Source: Aggregatibacter actinomycetemcomitans (GTDB lineage: Bacteria > Pseudomonadota > Gammaproteobacteria > Enterobacterales > Pasteurellaceae). From it: a DNA stretch of 64,000 nt. The notes beneath the pieces are model-generated. The model had not been told where the DNA came from. It did not search any database and saw nothing but the letters and a program-made list of their open reading frames with translations. The stretch spans positions 1 through 64,000 of the forward strand of contig JACAWG010000010.1 of the NCBI GenBank assembly GCA_017160915.1, read 5' to 3'. This document shows positions 18,963 to 28,435 of this stretch, in pieces. Within the stretch, counting starts at the first letter, position 1; each line of letters starts with the position of its first letter. Position numbers and translations under genes: made by a program.

Positions 18963-18992
18963 AAAGGCTGAACAAAGATTCAGCCTTTTTTA
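18963..18992. terminator. Bidirectional terminator between DUF1439 gene and nagK
   Basis: AAAGGCTGAA (18963-18972) and TTCAGCCTTT (18979-18988) form a ten-base-pair stem with a T run behind it and an A-rich stretch in front. It suits both convergent genes. Confidence 0.85.
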
Positions 18993-19004
18993 TTGTGTTA
19001 AATA

Positions 19005-19919
19005 TTAACGGGATAAAAACAACGCTGCGGCGCCACGCACGCCGCCGGAATCGCCGTATTTGGCTTTTTTAATCACCGGCACTTTGGCGCTACGCATTAA
19101 ATGCGGCGGTAAGGCTTTCGGCAAGGCGTCGTATAAATAATCGAAATTGGACAATCCGCCGCCGAGCACGATTAAATGCGGGTCAAAGGCGGTAATGATG
19201 TTACCGATGGAAATCGCGGCAAGCTCCACAAAAACGCCGACAAAATCCACCGCACTTTTATCGCCGGCGTAGAAACGCTGAATAATTTCTTTGGCGGATA
19301 GGGCCTCGCCTTTTAAATCGCGGTATAACATTTCAAAACCGCGACCGGATAAGTAGGTGTCCAAACAGGCTTTATTGCCGCAACCGCAATCGTAAATCGG
19401 CGCCTTGTCCCAGCCGAGCAATTTCAACGCATGGTAGTTCAATTGCAAATGCCCTAACTCGCCCGCCATGCCGGTTTGCCCGGAATGAATCTTGCCGTTT
19501 AACACGAAACCGCCGCCAAATCCGGTGCCTAAGATTAAACCTAATACGGAAGGATATTGGGCGTTTTCCGCGTCCCAGGCTTCCGACAAGGCAAAACAGT
19601 TGGCGTCATTTTCGGCGCGCACTTCGCGATCTAAAATAGCGGATAAATCGCGCAAAATAGGCTTGTTATCCGCCACGCGAATATTGGTGATTTCCGCGAT
19701 GCCGGTGGCTTGATTCACAAAGCCCGGAATGCCTAAGCCGACGGAACCTTTACAGCCGAATTTTTCGTCGGCTTTTTTCACCAAATCGGCAATGGTATTC
19801 AGCCAATCTTCATAGCTGGTTTTCGGTGTTTCCACCCGTTCGCTATATTGCTTCTCCAACTGCGAGTTAAACACCGCCAACTCAATTTTGGTTCCGCCGA
19901 TATCTAATCCGTATAACAT
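19005..19919 (-). CDS. nagK: N-acetylglucosamine kinase (ROK family)
   Basis: Phosphorylates GlcNAc from cell-wall or host glycan turnover to GlcNAc-6-phosphate. ROK features are DIGGTK (6-11), the catalytic Asp in ENDANC (D105), GTGFGGG (131-137) and the zinc motif CGCGNKAC with C178, C180 and C185. It is collinear with E. coli NagK almost end to end (304 versus 303 residues), including [10 protein letters not shown] and YLSGRG, which separates it from Mak and NanK. AGGAG lies upstream of the start. Confidence 0.9.
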   Translation of the reverse strand: MLYGLDIGGTKIELAVFNSQLEKQYSERVETPKTSYEDWLNTIADLVKKADEKFGCKGSVGLGIPGFVNQATGIAEITNIRVADNKPILRDLSAILDREVRAENDANCFALSEAWDAENAQYPSVLGLILGTGFGGGFVLNGKIHSGQTGMAGELGHLQLNYHALKLLGWDKAPIYDCGCGNKACLDTYLSGRGFEMLYRDLKGEALSAKEIIQRFYAGDKSAVDFVGVFVELAAISIGNIITAFDPHLIVLGGGLSNFDYLYDALPKALPPHLMRSAKVPVIKKAKYGDSGGVRGAAALFLSR

Positions 19920-19970
19920 CTGTTTCTCCTGTTAAAATACCTAAAAAAACGACCGCACTTTTTGGCAAAC

Positions 19971-20705
19971 TTATTCCGCTTTTTGGAAATACCGCTTTTT
20001 GGCTAAAAACGCGAACATTACCCAATGCACCAGCCACGCCATTAACACGGAAATCAATAAATCTATCGGGTAATGCATACCGAAACGCAGGCGACTAACC
20101 AACATCAATAGCGCCCAAATGCTCATAAAGCCGATTAATAATTTTGCGCGCCCTTTTCTGTTGCCGATTAATTGTACAAAGCCCACGGTTAACATCAGCC
20201 AGCTGGCGGCAAAAATGGTGTGTCCGGAAGGGAAAGAATAGCCCACTTCATCGGCATAATGCCCTTTAATCCATTCAGGCACCGAAGGTTGGGTTTGATA
20301 GAATTGGTCAACGATTTGCGCCCGCGCTTTACGATCTTGTGCATAAAAAGCGTCGGTGCCCGTGCCGGTTTGTTCGGCGATGTAAGTGACGAAAGGGCGC
20401 GGTTCGGCAAACGCATTTTTTAAACCGGATTTTAACCCTTGTGTCACTACCATCGAAAAAGCCATTACAGCAACAGCTAAAATCCATTGTTTACGGTTGG
20501 AAAATAATGGTAAAAAGAGCAACGCAAAAACGCCGCAAGTGATAATGGCATAAGGCACGCTGCCGGTTTCCGTGAGCCAATATAAAGGATGTTCGTAATC
20601 TTCAAAAACCTGATTTCCGCTCCACTGCCACGCGGATAACCAGACAAAAACAGGGACAAGACAAAGCAATAGCGTATATAATGACAATCTTTTTAACATA
20701 TTCAT
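19971..20705 (-). CDS. pgpB: PAP2-family phosphatidylglycerophosphatase B
   Basis: Integral-membrane lipid phosphatase acting on phosphatidylglycerophosphate and undecaprenyl pyrophosphate. The three PAP2 signature parts are present in order: KSGLKNAFAEPRP (KxxxxxxRP), PSGH, and SRLRFGMHYPID (SRxxxxxHxxxD). The N-terminus aligns with E. coli PgpB from the Met at 20705 (MNMLKRL), giving 244 residues; an in-frame ATG at 20753 would add 16 unlikely residues. It diverges from ribA. Confidence 0.9.
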   Translation of the reverse strand: MNMLKRLSLYTLLLCLVPVFVWLSAWQWSGNQVFEDYEHPLYWLTETGSVPYAIITCGVFALLFLPLFSNRKQWILAVAVMAFSMVVTQGLKSGLKNAFAEPRPFVTYIAEQTGTGTDAFYAQDRKARAQIVDQFYQTQPSVPEWIKGHYADEVGYSFPSGHTIFAASWLMLTVGFVQLIGNRKGRAKLLIGFMSIWALLMLVSRLRFGMHYPIDLLISVLMAWLVHWVMFAFLAKKRYFQKAE

Positions 20706-20787
20706 AACCATAAATGAGAATCGGACTGCCATTTTATCATCAGAATTCGGCAAAAGAAAAAGAATAAGGACAAATTAAGGACAAGTT

Positions 20788-21441
20788 ATGGCAAAAATTG
20801 AATTGGTTGCCCAAGCAAATTTACCGACGGAATTCGGTCTGTTTAAAATCGTGGGCTTTGAATTCCCCGACACAAAAAAAGAACACGTTGCGTTGGTTTT
20901 AGGCGACATCCGCAATTCGGACGAGCCCGTATTGGCGCGTATTCATTCCGAATGTTTAACCGGCGACGCATTACACAGCCTAAAATGTGACTGCGGTTTC
21001 CAACTGGCGGCGGCGTTGCGTCAAATTCAACAGGAAGGGCGCGGCGTATTAATTTACCACCGTGAAGAAGGCAGAGGCATCGGCTTAATTAACAAAATCC
21101 GCGCATATTCCCTGCAAGATCAGGGCATGGACACCATCGAAGCCAACCTGGCTTTGGGCTTTGCCGCCGATGAACGCAATTTTGGCGTATGCGCGGATAT
21201 TTTTGATTTACTGGGCGTAAAACAAATTCGTCTGCTCACCAATAATCCGGACAAAATCGAAACCATGAAACAGGCGGGCATCAACGTGGTTGAGCGGGTT
21301 CCGTTAAATGTGGGTGAGAATCGTTATAACACCGCCTATTTGGATACCAAAGCGAAAAAAATGGGGCATTTTATCGTGCATAACGGCGAACAGCATTTAA
21401 TGGAATGTCCGTATTGCCAGGAAGAAGTGCCGAAAAAATAA
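20788..21441 (+). CDS. ribA: GTP cyclohydrolase II
   Basis: First committed enzyme of riboflavin synthesis; it opens GTP to formate, pyrophosphate and a diaminopyrimidine. The zinc ligands are C56, C67 and C69 in [20 protein letters not shown], and the [16 protein letters not shown] active-site segment begins at residue 92. Length 217 is slightly longer than E. coli RibA (196), with a C-terminal tail containing a CPYC pair. It stands alone, without the DHBP synthase fusion. Confidence 0.96.
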   Translation: MAKIELVAQANLPTEFGLFKIVGFEFPDTKKEHVALVLGDIRNSDEPVLARIHSECLTGDALHSLKCDCGFQLAAALRQIQQEGRGVLIYHREEGRGIGLINKIRAYSLQDQGMDTIEANLALGFAADERNFGVCADIFDLLGVKQIRLLTNNPDKIETMKQAGINVVERVPLNVGENRYNTAYLDTKAKKMGHFIVHNGEQHLMECPYCQEEVPKK

Positions 21442-21475
21442 CGCCAAAATCCACCGCACTTATCTCATTTTCTTT

Positions 21476-21510
21476 AAGCACAATCCTAAAATCGGGTTGT
21501 GCTTTTTTTA
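21476..21510 (+). terminator. Terminator of ribA
   Basis: AAGCACAATCC pairs with GGGTTGTGCTT (one G-T wobble) and is followed by a run of seven Ts. Confidence 0.85.
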
Positions 21511-21568
21511 TAAACTTAACTCAAATTAGCTACTTTTTAGGCAGAAAATAACGTGCTAGCATATAAAC

Positions 21569-21587
21569 GATAATTATTCTCATAAAA
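21569..21587 (+). promoter_or_regulatory. Fur-box-like site upstream of the ABC operon
   Basis: GATAATTATTCTCATAAAA agrees with the 19-base Fur consensus (GATAATGATAATCATTATC) at about 13 positions, including an intact GATAAT start. It lies 28 bases before the start of the substrate-binding protein gene, a place where a repressor would block transcription. This suggests iron-dependent control. Confidence 0.55.
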
Positions 21588-21614
21588 GAACGCGAATTCT
21601 TAAAGGAGTAAAAT

Positions 21615-22583
21615 ATGCAACGACGCGAATTTCTTAAATTAACCTCCGCCTTAATGCTCGCCGGCGCCATGCCGAAAGCCTTTGCCGAAAACAAGCCGGC
21701 ATTTACGGTTTACGGCGCCCCTGCCCTCCCCAGTTTAACCATTGCCGTTGCCACCTTGCAGGGACAGCTTGCCAAACAAATACCTGTCGATTTGAAACTT
21801 TGGCGTAACCCCGATCAACTGCGTGCCGGCGTTTCCAGCGGTGAATTTAAAGTCATGATGAGCCCGAGCAATGTGGGTGTCAATCTTCGCAACCAAGGGC
21901 AAAACGTGGGCATGATTAATATTCTGACCACCGGCATCACAAATTTTGTCAGCAAAACGCCTTTATCGGAATTAGGGGATTTAATCGGCAAAAAAGTCAT
22001 CGTGCCGTTCAAAAATGATATGCCCGACATTATGCTGCGCGCCCTGTTGCAACAATTTAAAATCAATGAAAGCAAGGTAAGTATTACCTACACCGCCGCC
22101 CCTGCCGAAGCGGTGGGGTTATTCCTGAGTAAAGATTATGATGTGGCGTTCTTGGCGGAACCGCTTACTAGCGCCTGTATTTTAAAAGGCAAAGCGATGG
22201 GCGTAAATGTGGAGCGCAGCCTGAATATTCAACAACTTTGGGCGGAGGCATTTCATGGTAAGCCATTAATTCCGCAAGCGGGCATTATTGCCAACGTCGA
22301 TTTTTATCGGGAAAATCAACCGCACTTTGACACATTCCATCAAGATCTCAGCGAAGCCCTGAGCTGGATCCGCGCCAATACGCAACAAGCGGCGGAAATC
22401 GGCACAAAATACTTTCCTGCGCCGGCACCGGCTATTGCACAAGGCTTGCCATTCGCCAATTTAAGTGTCATTAAAGGAAGCGAATTAAAGCAGGAAATTA
22501 TGCAGTTTTACGAAATTCTGCTGCGCCTTAACCCTAAACTATTAGGCGGGAAATTGCCTGATGAGTCCTTCTTCTTATGTTAA
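21615..22583 (+). CDS. ABC transporter substrate-binding protein, NMT1/SsuA-like
   Basis: Periplasmic binding protein of the type seen in nitrate, sulfonate and pyrimidine-precursor uptake systems. The N-terminus has a twin-arginine-like motif (RREFLK, residues 3-8), a hydrophobic core and a cleavage site after AFA (25). The mature two-lobe protein has 297 residues. It heads a four-gene operon in which every junction overlaps. The ligand cannot be read from sequence; the Fur-like site suggests an iron-linked compound. It overlaps the permease gene by seven bases. Confidence 0.85.
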   Translation: MQRREFLKLTSALMLAGAMPKAFAENKPAFTVYGAPALPSLTIAVATLQGQLAKQIPVDLKLWRNPDQLRAGVSSGEFKVMMSPSNVGVNLRNQGQNVGMINILTTGITNFVSKTPLSELGDLIGKKVIVPFKNDMPDIMLRALLQQFKINESKVSITYTAAPAEAVGLFLSKDYDVAFLAEPLTSACILKGKAMGVNVERSLNIQQLWAEAFHGKPLIPQAGIIANVDFYRENQPHFDTFHQDLSEALSWIRANTQQAAEIGTKYFPAPAPAIAQGLPFANLSVIKGSELKQEIMQFYEILLRLNPKLLGGKLPDESFFLC

Positions 22584-23374
22584 AAATCAATAAGGTACGC
22601 AAACCGCAGGCGCCGTTCTTTGTGATTCTTGATTATTTATGGAGCGGTTTTGCCACTCTGGGCATTTGCTCGGGATTTGTGGCGTTGTGGCAATTAGGTA
22701 GCATGACATTCAGTGAATTTATGCTGCCTAGCCCCTTGGTGGTGTTTAAACTGGCGGCGGAGTTATTAAGCCAATTCACTTTTAATCAACTTGATATTTC
22801 CCTCAAGCGGGCATTGATCGGTGTGATCTCCTCATTAGTTTTAGGCTTAACCTGCGGCATGATCGCCGGTTCCTTCAAAACGGTGATGGCGCTGCTCAAA
22901 CCGATGATTACCATCTTACTCGCCATGCCGCCGATCATTTGGATTGTCATGGCATTATTTTGGTTCGGGTTCGGTGACGTAAGCGTATTGTTCACGATTA
23001 TCATCATTATCGCCCCACTCACCTTCGCTTCCGCCGCCATTGCCGTTTCCAGCGTTGATCAGCACGCCATCGAACTTTTCGATGTGTATAAACTTAATCT
23101 CTACAAAAAAATACGTTATTTATACTTACCGCACTTCACCCCTTACATCATCTCCAGCGTCAACATTGCCGTCGCCACCGGCGCCCGCGTGGTGATTATG
23201 GCGGAATTATTGGGCGCCAGCGACGGTATCGGCTCCCGCATTGCCGATGCGCGCGCCATGTTGGAAACCTCCACCGTAATGGCGTATGTATGTTTGGTGA
23301 TTTTATTTGTGGCATTATTTGAATATTTCATCACCAAGCCGTTGGAAATCTTATTCATGCCCTGGAGAAGATAA
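22577..23374 (+). CDS. ABC transporter permease, SsuC/TauC-like
   Basis: Inner-membrane permease with about six helices and the EAA-type cytoplasmic loop near 166-190 (AIELFDVYKLNLYKKIRYLYLP). The ATPase partner starts inside its stop codon (TAATG at 23374). Length 265 is typical of the BPD-transport family. Confidence 0.9.
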   Translation: MLKINKVRKPQAPFFVILDYLWSGFATLGICSGFVALWQLGSMTFSEFMLPSPLVVFKLAAELLSQFTFNQLDISLKRALIGVISSLVLGLTCGMIAGSFKTVMALLKPMITILLAMPPIIWIVMALFWFGFGDVSVLFTIIIIIAPLTFASAAIAVSSVDQHAIELFDVYKLNLYKKIRYLYLPHFTPYIISSVNIAVATGARVVIMAELLGASDGIGSRIADARAMLETSTVMAYVCLVILFVALFEYFITKPLEILFMPWRR

Positions 23375-24066
23375 TGCTCAGTTTACAACAGGTTCGTTAT
23401 CAGATTTTTAATGATGTCATTGTGGATAATTTCAATCTGGTTTTGCAACCGGGCGAAGTCAAAACCCTGTTTGGACCGAGCGGTTGCGGCAAAACCACCG
23501 TACTGCGTTTAATCAGCGGGCTGGCGAAGCCAAAGTGCGGTCAAATTTCCAACCGTTTTCACAAGCTCGGTTTCATGTTTCAGGAAAATCGCCTTTTAAA
23601 TAACCTGAATGCGCTGGAAAATATCCGAATTTTTATGACGCAACCGGATAATCAACGTATTTTTAACTTAGCCGCAGAAATCGGTTTACATCCCGATGAT
23701 CTTAAAAAATATCCCGCCGAACTCAGCGGAGGCATGGCAAAACGGGTGGCGCTATTGCGCTTATTTTTAAGCGATTGCGATTTAGCCTTGCTTGATGAGC
23801 CGTTTGTGGGGCTGGATCGCGATTTGCGCAACAACTTAACCGCAATTTTAGCCAATCGAATCAGCGAACGAGGATTGGCTTGCTTATTGGTGACGCACGA
23901 TCGTTTTGAAGCTGCAAGGTTAAGCCATGAAATCCTGCTGCTCAGTCCGAAAGGTATGCACGTAAAACAATCCATCTATTTGCCGGAACCGCTTAATCAG
24001 CGGGATAATCGTTACGAAGAAGAAATCGTGGCAAATCGCTTCAACGGAGTGGTGTATTATGATTAA
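23374..24066 (+). CDS. ABC transporter ATP-binding protein, SsuB/TauB-like
   Basis: ATPase of the same importer. Walker A GPSGCGKTT is at 34-42, the signature LSGGMAKR at 117-124, Walker B DLALLDEP at 136-143 and the H-loop in LLVTHDR. It is short (230 residues) with no regulatory C-terminal domain. The signature has M in place of the usual Q, as is common in this transporter group. Its 3' end overlaps the next gene by eight bases. Confidence 0.92.
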   Translation: MLSLQQVRYQIFNDVIVDNFNLVLQPGEVKTLFGPSGCGKTTVLRLISGLAKPKCGQISNRFHKLGFMFQENRLLNNLNALENIRIFMTQPDNQRIFNLAAEIGLHPDDLKKYPAELSGGMAKRVALLRLFLSDCDLALLDEPFVGLDRDLRNNLTAILANRISERGLACLLVTHDRFEAARLSHEILLLSPKGMHVKQSIYLPEPLNQRDNRYEEEIVANRFNGVVYYD

Positions 24067-24595
24067 ACGTCCTCAGTTTCTTTTTATCGCTATTGCCAAT
24101 CTGTTCATCATCGGCGTCTTTTTTTATTCCACTGCCCTTGCCGATTGGCTTTTAAGTAGCTACAACATCCTGCTGGTTTATCTCTCCTTTGAACTCAGCA
24201 CGACACTTTGTCAGCAGGCGTTACAACAAGCCGCTCAAGACAACATTTTTTTCGTGCCCAATCGGGTGTACCGTAATGTGAAAATCCTGTTTTTGCTTTG
24301 TTATGTAGTCTCACAAATCAGCCTTCAACCAAGCGTAAGCGGTTTTTGGGCTATTGCGGTCGGTTTGTTATTTATGGCGGATTTGCGGGAATTTCACTAT
24401 CGGGAACTGCTCAAATTGCCAGTGATGTTATTTTATGCGCTCCAGGCATTTGGTGGCATCACCTATTTATGGCTCGGCTATTTACAACTTAGCGCACAAG
24501 CGCCCAATGCTGCCTTGTACGCGCTTTTTCTGCTTTTCAGCCTCCCGTTAAGCCTGTTTTATTTGTCCAATTTACGCACAACAAATCCCTATTAA
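24059..24595 (+). CDS. Small integral-membrane protein of the ABC operon
   Basis: A 178-residue protein with about five to six hydrophobic helices and short loops. It overlaps the ATPase gene by eight bases, so it is translated as part of the transporter operon. I do not recognise the family. Its position suggests an accessory membrane component or an enzyme acting on the transported ligand, but this is inference from context only. Confidence 0.8.
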   Translation: MIKRPQFLFIAIANLFIIGVFFYSTALADWLLSSYNILLVYLSFELSTTLCQQALQQAAQDNIFFVPNRVYRNVKILFLLCYVVSQISLQPSVSGFWAIAVGLLFMADLREFHYRELLKLPVMLFYALQAFGGITYLWLGYLQLSAQAPNAALYALFLLFSLPLSLFYLSNLRTTNPY

Positions 24596-24707
24596 AAATA
24601 GGGCAATTTTTACGCAAACAGTTTTCAAAAACTTGAACCCGCCAAAAATTTACATAAAATGCTTCTCATTTCTATTTTAATAACCATAAATAAAGACCCA
24701 AATTCTT

Positions 24708-25448
24708 ATGTTTAAAACCCTAAGCAAACTGATTTCATCTTCTATTTCAATGGCATTTTTAGTGGTGTTAGGCTGGTCAACGGCTTACGCCTATGGTTGG
24801 GGACAATCTTATTTTTACGGCTTCCCGTGGTGGTATGTGGATGTAGGCACAGGCAATGTGGCGCGCAGTTTCGGCTATGTAATCTGGGTCAGTATCATTC
24901 TTCTCGGCACTTATTTAATCGGCTTATTCGGGCTAAAAAAAGCCAAACCTTATATGACGGACGCTTGCCTCAGCCTGCTAAGAACCTATATTTTATGCAC
25001 CGTTTTCTTTATCCCCGGCGTCATCGGCTATATTTTAACGGTGGGAAAAATCAGTTATCTTTTTATATTCACTTACATCCTCACCACCTTTATTTTCACC
25101 CTGCTATTTAAAAATTACATCCGCCGCCATATCAGCACCCTTTCCATCGACGCCGTAGTGAAATTTCTTTATCGAAATAAAAGTTATGTGATGCTATCCA
25201 CTTACTGCTATTTTGTGATCTGCGCCTTTATCGTCGGCTACTGCCGCCCGCATTTCAAAACGGTATTTGATTCCTTGGAAATTGAAGGCAAAGCCTATTA
25301 CGTTTTAGCCAAATACAGCGACACCTTCATCTTAGCCAAAAGCGTTCACGCCACGAACGGAAACTTTTATCTCTACAAAATCGACCCCAGCTCCCTATGC
25401 CACGTCCAAGTGGTCAACCTGGAAAACATACCCAAGCAACCTGAATAA
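24708..25448 (+). CDS. Uncharacterised membrane protein (246 residues)
   Basis: There are four to five hydrophobic segments: residues 13-30, 57-77, 93-113, 116-134 and 162-180. A C-terminal domain of about 65 residues (near 183-246), probably outside the membrane, follows the last helix. The N-terminal region contains an aromatic stretch (YGWGQSYFYGFPWWYVDVG). It lies alone between the ABC operon and a convergent gene. No family recognised. Confidence 0.75.
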   Translation: MFKTLSKLISSSISMAFLVVLGWSTAYAYGWGQSYFYGFPWWYVDVGTGNVARSFGYVIWVSIILLGTYLIGLFGLKKAKPYMTDACLSLLRTYILCTVFFIPGVIGYILTVGKISYLFIFTYILTTFIFTLLFKNYIRRHISTLSIDAVVKFLYRNKSYVMLSTYCYFVICAFIVGYCRPHFKTVFDSLEIEGKAYYVLAKYSDTFILAKSVHATNGNFYLYKIDPSSLCHVQVVNLENIPKQPE

Positions 25449-25461
25449 ACATCTGTTTTTT

Positions 25462-25524
25462 TGACCGCACTTTTATTGAATGGAATCGAAAACATTCTGT
25501 CCTCCAAAAGTGCGGTCATTTTTT
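25462..25524 (+). terminator. Uptake-signal hairpin terminator
   Basis: TGACCGCACTTTT (25462-25474) and AAAAGTGCGGTCA (25506-25518) form a 13-base-pair stem followed by TTTTTTC. It lies between convergent genes. Confidence 0.75.
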
Positions 25525-25533
25525 CAAGTGTTT

Positions 25534-26433
25534 TTACTTCGGCTTATTTAAGCCGTCCACTTTGATGTCTTTTCCTTTTGAGGCGATGAAGGCTTTGGTT
25601 TCTTTCATCATGGCTTGTACGCGCGGATCGGTCCATTTGACGATTTGATTTTTATCATCGCGTTTGTCCGACCAAATAATGACGCCGTCCATGTGCTTAT
25701 GGCTGATTTCCAACATACTGCGCCACGTTTTAGCATCGATAAATTTCTTAAAATGCGGGCTTTTGGAGGCGGAATAATATTGCGGCCAGAGGTAGCCGAT
25801 AACCGGTTTGTTAGGAAAACGTTGACGGATTTCTTTTACGGTAATCTGCACATCGCGCTCCCAGTTTTTCACGTCCGGATCCGCGATGTAAACCACGGGA
25901 TTTAAATAGTCGCAAGTGGCGGTTGCCAGGTGGCGGCGTTTGCTGAATTCGCGCCATTTGGCTAACACGGCGTCGTAAGATTCCGTCGGGCGGAAAAAAC
26001 GAATAACGCTTAAATTTTCCATGGGCAAGCCATAGTTACAACTAAACGCGCGTGGGTTTTCCTGCTTAAAGATTTTGTACATTTGCCCGAAATCCGTCGC
26101 CAGTTGATCCGGCGTTAATAATTGTCCGTCCTTGTTACTGAACCAGGATTCAATGTCGGTGGAAATCATGCGGTAGCCTTCGGTGTGCGATTTTCGCGCC
26201 AGTTCGCGGATGCGTTGAAGGTTTAACACGCCGTGTTTACGTTTGCCGGCGGGGTCAGGTTTGACCAGTTCGGATTCGTACACCAGAAAAACTTTAGATA
26301 ATTTTTCGGCAGTCAAATCAGGCTTGCCTACATAATCCATGTGATCATAAATGATGAAATCTTTTGCTGTCGTGATGTTTGCAGTTAAAACAAGTGCTAC
26401 CGCCATTAAGCCTCGCAGGGCGGATTTCTGCAT
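25534..26433 (-). CDS. Secreted glycosidase-like protein, unassigned family
   Basis: An exported 299-residue protein with a clean signal peptide (cleavage after TTA, about residue 23) and a strong GGAGG ribosome site. Alternating strand/helix segments, an acidic TDIESWF motif (near 96), the aromatic YLWPQYYSASK segment (near 213) and GVIIWSDKRDD (near 250) recall TIM-barrel glycoside hydrolases of the hyaluronidase or spherulin type. I cannot name a family. Three cysteines in the mature part may include one disulfide. It sits next to the polysaccharide region, so a role in trimming or degrading a glycan is possible. Confidence 0.7.
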   Translation of the reverse strand: MQKSALRGLMAVALVLTANITTAKDFIIYDHMDYVGKPDLTAEKLSKVFLVYESELVKPDPAGKRKHGVLNLQRIRELARKSHTEGYRMISTDIESWFSNKDGQLLTPDQLATDFGQMYKIFKQENPRAFSCNYGLPMENLSVIRFFRPTESYDAVLAKWREFSKRRHLATATCDYLNPVVYIADPDVKNWERDVQITVKEIRQRFPNKPVIGYLWPQYYSASKSPHFKKFIDAKTWRSMLEISHKHMDGVIIWSDKRDDKNQIVKWTDPRVQAMMKETKAFIASKGKDIKVDGLNKPK

Positions 26434-26485
26434 AGTTACTCCCTCCGTATATCGGATTAATCATATTTTGCTTTCCAAAAGTGCG

Positions 26486-26519
26486 GTGAAAAAAACCAAC
26501 GTTTTTTAGGCGTTGGTTT
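26486..26519 (-). terminator. Terminator of the dehydratase gene
   Basis: AAACCAACG (26493-26501) and CGTTGGTTT (26511-26519) form a nine-base-pair stem. On the minus strand it is followed by a T run (26486-26492), about 70 bases after the stop codon of the gene ending at 26588. Confidence 0.75.
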
Positions 26520-26587
26520 GAACAAAAATAGTGCTGAAAACAAGGGAAATCATTTTGTTATTGATTTGTTAATTTCAGAACACGTTT

Positions 26588-27616
26588 TTATGACCGCACT
26601 TTATCCGAGCAGTTCCGATTATTTATGTACCATTGCACGGTTTTTCGCATTCCGGAGGAGAAATTTTCTTGTGGCTGCCAGCCTAATTCTTGTCGAATCT
26701 TTGTGGCATCAAGGGCATAGCGGCGATCGTGACCGGGACGATCGGTGACGTGAACAATTAAATCGGCATAATGCGTTACGTTCATCGGTTTATTCGGCAC
26801 CAATTCTTCCAAGAGATCACAAATGGCGTGAATCACAGCCAAATTCGTTTTTTCGCAATGACTGCTGATATTGTAGCTTTCGCCTACGTTGCCTTTCATA
26901 AGCACCAAATACAAGGCGCGAACATGGTCTTCCACATAAAGCCAATCACGAATCTGCTGTCCGTTGCCATAGACCGGTAGCGGCTTGCCATTCAGTGCAT
27001 TGGAGATCATGAGCGGGATCAGTTTTTCGGGGTATTGGTATGGACCGTAATTATTGGCGCAATTGGTGATGATTGTCGGCAAGTCATAGGTGCGCTGCCA
27101 GGCGCGAACTAAATGATCGGCAGAGGCTTTTGACGCGGAATACGGGCTACTTGGCGCATACGCGGCGTCTTCCTTCGATAAGGTGTGATTTTCCGCCACA
27201 TCGCCATATACTTCGTCGGTAGAAATATGTAAAAAACGGAATCTCGCTTTTTTCTCGGCTGTCAATTTTTCGTAATAATTACGGGCAGCTTCCAGCAAAG
27301 TGTAAGTGCCGATAATATTGGTTTGCATAAACGCGGCGGGAGCGTCAATCGACCGATCCACATGGCTTTCCGCCGCCAAATGAATGACGGCATCAGGACG
27401 ATATTGCCCCAATAGATGCGCCATCATTTGCCCATCGCAAATATCCGCCTGTTCAAACTGATAACGCGGATGGGTTTCCACGGCGTGCAAGGCACATAAA
27501 TTGCCGGCGTAAGTGAGCTTGTCAACATTAATGATATTGTGGTCAGTATATTGAATCAGCCATCGAATCAATGCCGAACCGATAAAACCGGCACCGCCGG
27601 TAATGAGAATTTGCAT
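26588..27616 (-). CDS. rffG: dTDP-glucose 4,6-dehydratase
   Basis: Extended short-chain dehydrogenase that converts dTDP-glucose to dTDP-4-keto-6-deoxyglucose. The NAD motif GGAGFIG is at 7-13, the catalytic triad residues lie in STDEVYGD (T133, D134, E135), and YxxxK is Y159/K163. Length 342 is shorter than many RmlB proteins, nearer to RffG. None of the usual partners (rmlA, rmlC, rmlD or an aminotransferase) is next to it. Its last codons lie in an uptake signal. The end product is unknown; rmlB is an equally valid name. Confidence 0.9.
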   Translation of the reverse strand: MQILITGGAGFIGSALIRWLIQYTDHNIINVDKLTYAGNLCALHAVETHPRYQFEQADICDGQMMAHLLGQYRPDAVIHLAAESHVDRSIDAPAAFMQTNIIGTYTLLEAARNYYEKLTAEKKARFRFLHISTDEVYGDVAENHTLSKEDAAYAPSSPYSASKASADHLVRAWQRTYDLPTIITNCANNYGPYQYPEKLIPLMISNALNGKPLPVYGNGQQIRDWLYVEDHVRALYLVLMKGNVGESYNISSHCEKTNLAVIHAICDLLEELVPNKPMNVTHYADLIVHVTDRPGHDRRYALDATKIRQELGWQPQENFSSGMRKTVQWYINNRNCSDKVRS

Positions 27617-27640
27617 AGATTAGTTATTGTTATAGAAGGA

Positions 27641-28435
27641 TTAATTCGCTTTCACCTGATTAATCGTGTCGCTCTCCCAGCCCACATATTCACCGGAAAA
27701 TTTTTCCGCCAAACGATCAAACTGTTCAACATAAGCAAAAATTTCATCCGTATCCAAAGACATTTCCTGTTCGATTTTAACAATGTAAAAACTTTCTTTG
27801 TCTTCCTCGTCAGAATCTGAAAAGGTAATAGGCGCGTTGCTGTAACTCATGGTGTTGAAAGAAATGTCACTGAGATTGGTTTCTTCCATGAATTGATACA
27901 TCAGCTGTTCATCGGCAAATTGAAAGGTATGTTCAATGAGATAGTTATCCGCCAAATTTCTGCCGTTTTGCAACAACATATCGAGAATTTCTTCCGTAAC
28001 ATTGAGCTTCATTTCTAATGGCGACGGCAACAAAAAGTCAAAATAAGTATCCCAATTCGGATCATCCTGCACGCCCGTGTGATCAATATGTTCCTTGAAT
28101 TGGTCAAGCACATCAAAAAGTGCGGTCGGTTCATCACAATAAAAATGCAACTGCAAATGTCCGTCACCAATGATATGCCCGGCATAAAGTACATCGGATA
28201 GTGCCGAAACCTGAATCAGAATTTTGAACAATTCCGTGATGACACGATGATGTTCATCCAAGGTTGGCATGGCACTTTCATCGGGCTCATAAGGCAAAGA
28301 AACCTGCACGACCTTATTGTATTTTTGCGGAGAAAACACCTCAAAAATATCCAAATTAACCGTGCAACTGGCGATTTTGCCGTTAATTAATGTGCGGTAA
28401 TTTTGCCAATTCTGTTCGGGATTTTTCAACGGCAT
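27641..28435 (-). CDS. DUF695 / RraB-like two-domain protein
   Basis: A soluble, acidic 264-residue protein. The first part (about 1-135) resembles DUF695. The last 90 residues, with MSLDTDEIFAYVEQFDRLA and GEYVGWESD, resemble the RraB fold of ribonuclease E inhibitors. It starts in the stop codon of xthA (TAATG), so the two are translationally coupled. Function unknown; no membrane segment or signal peptide. Confidence 0.75.
   Translation of the reverse strand: MPLKNPEQNWQNYRTLINGKIASCTVNLDIFEVFSPQKYNKVVQVSLPYEPDESAMPTLDEHHRVITELFKILIQVSALSDVLYAGHIIGDGHLQLHFYCDEPTALFDVLDQFKEHIDHTGVQDDPNWDTYFDFLLPSPLEMKLNVTEEILDMLLQNGRNLADNYLIEHTFQFADEQLMYQFMEETNLSDISFNTMSYSNAPITFSDSDEEDKESFYIVKIEQEMSLDTDEIFAYVEQFDRLAEKFSGEYVGWESDTINQVKAN

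Noticed and set aside
24640-24700. A possible second Fur-like site before the 246-residue membrane protein
   Set aside because: Only short TTCTCATT-type fragments match; too weak to report as a site.
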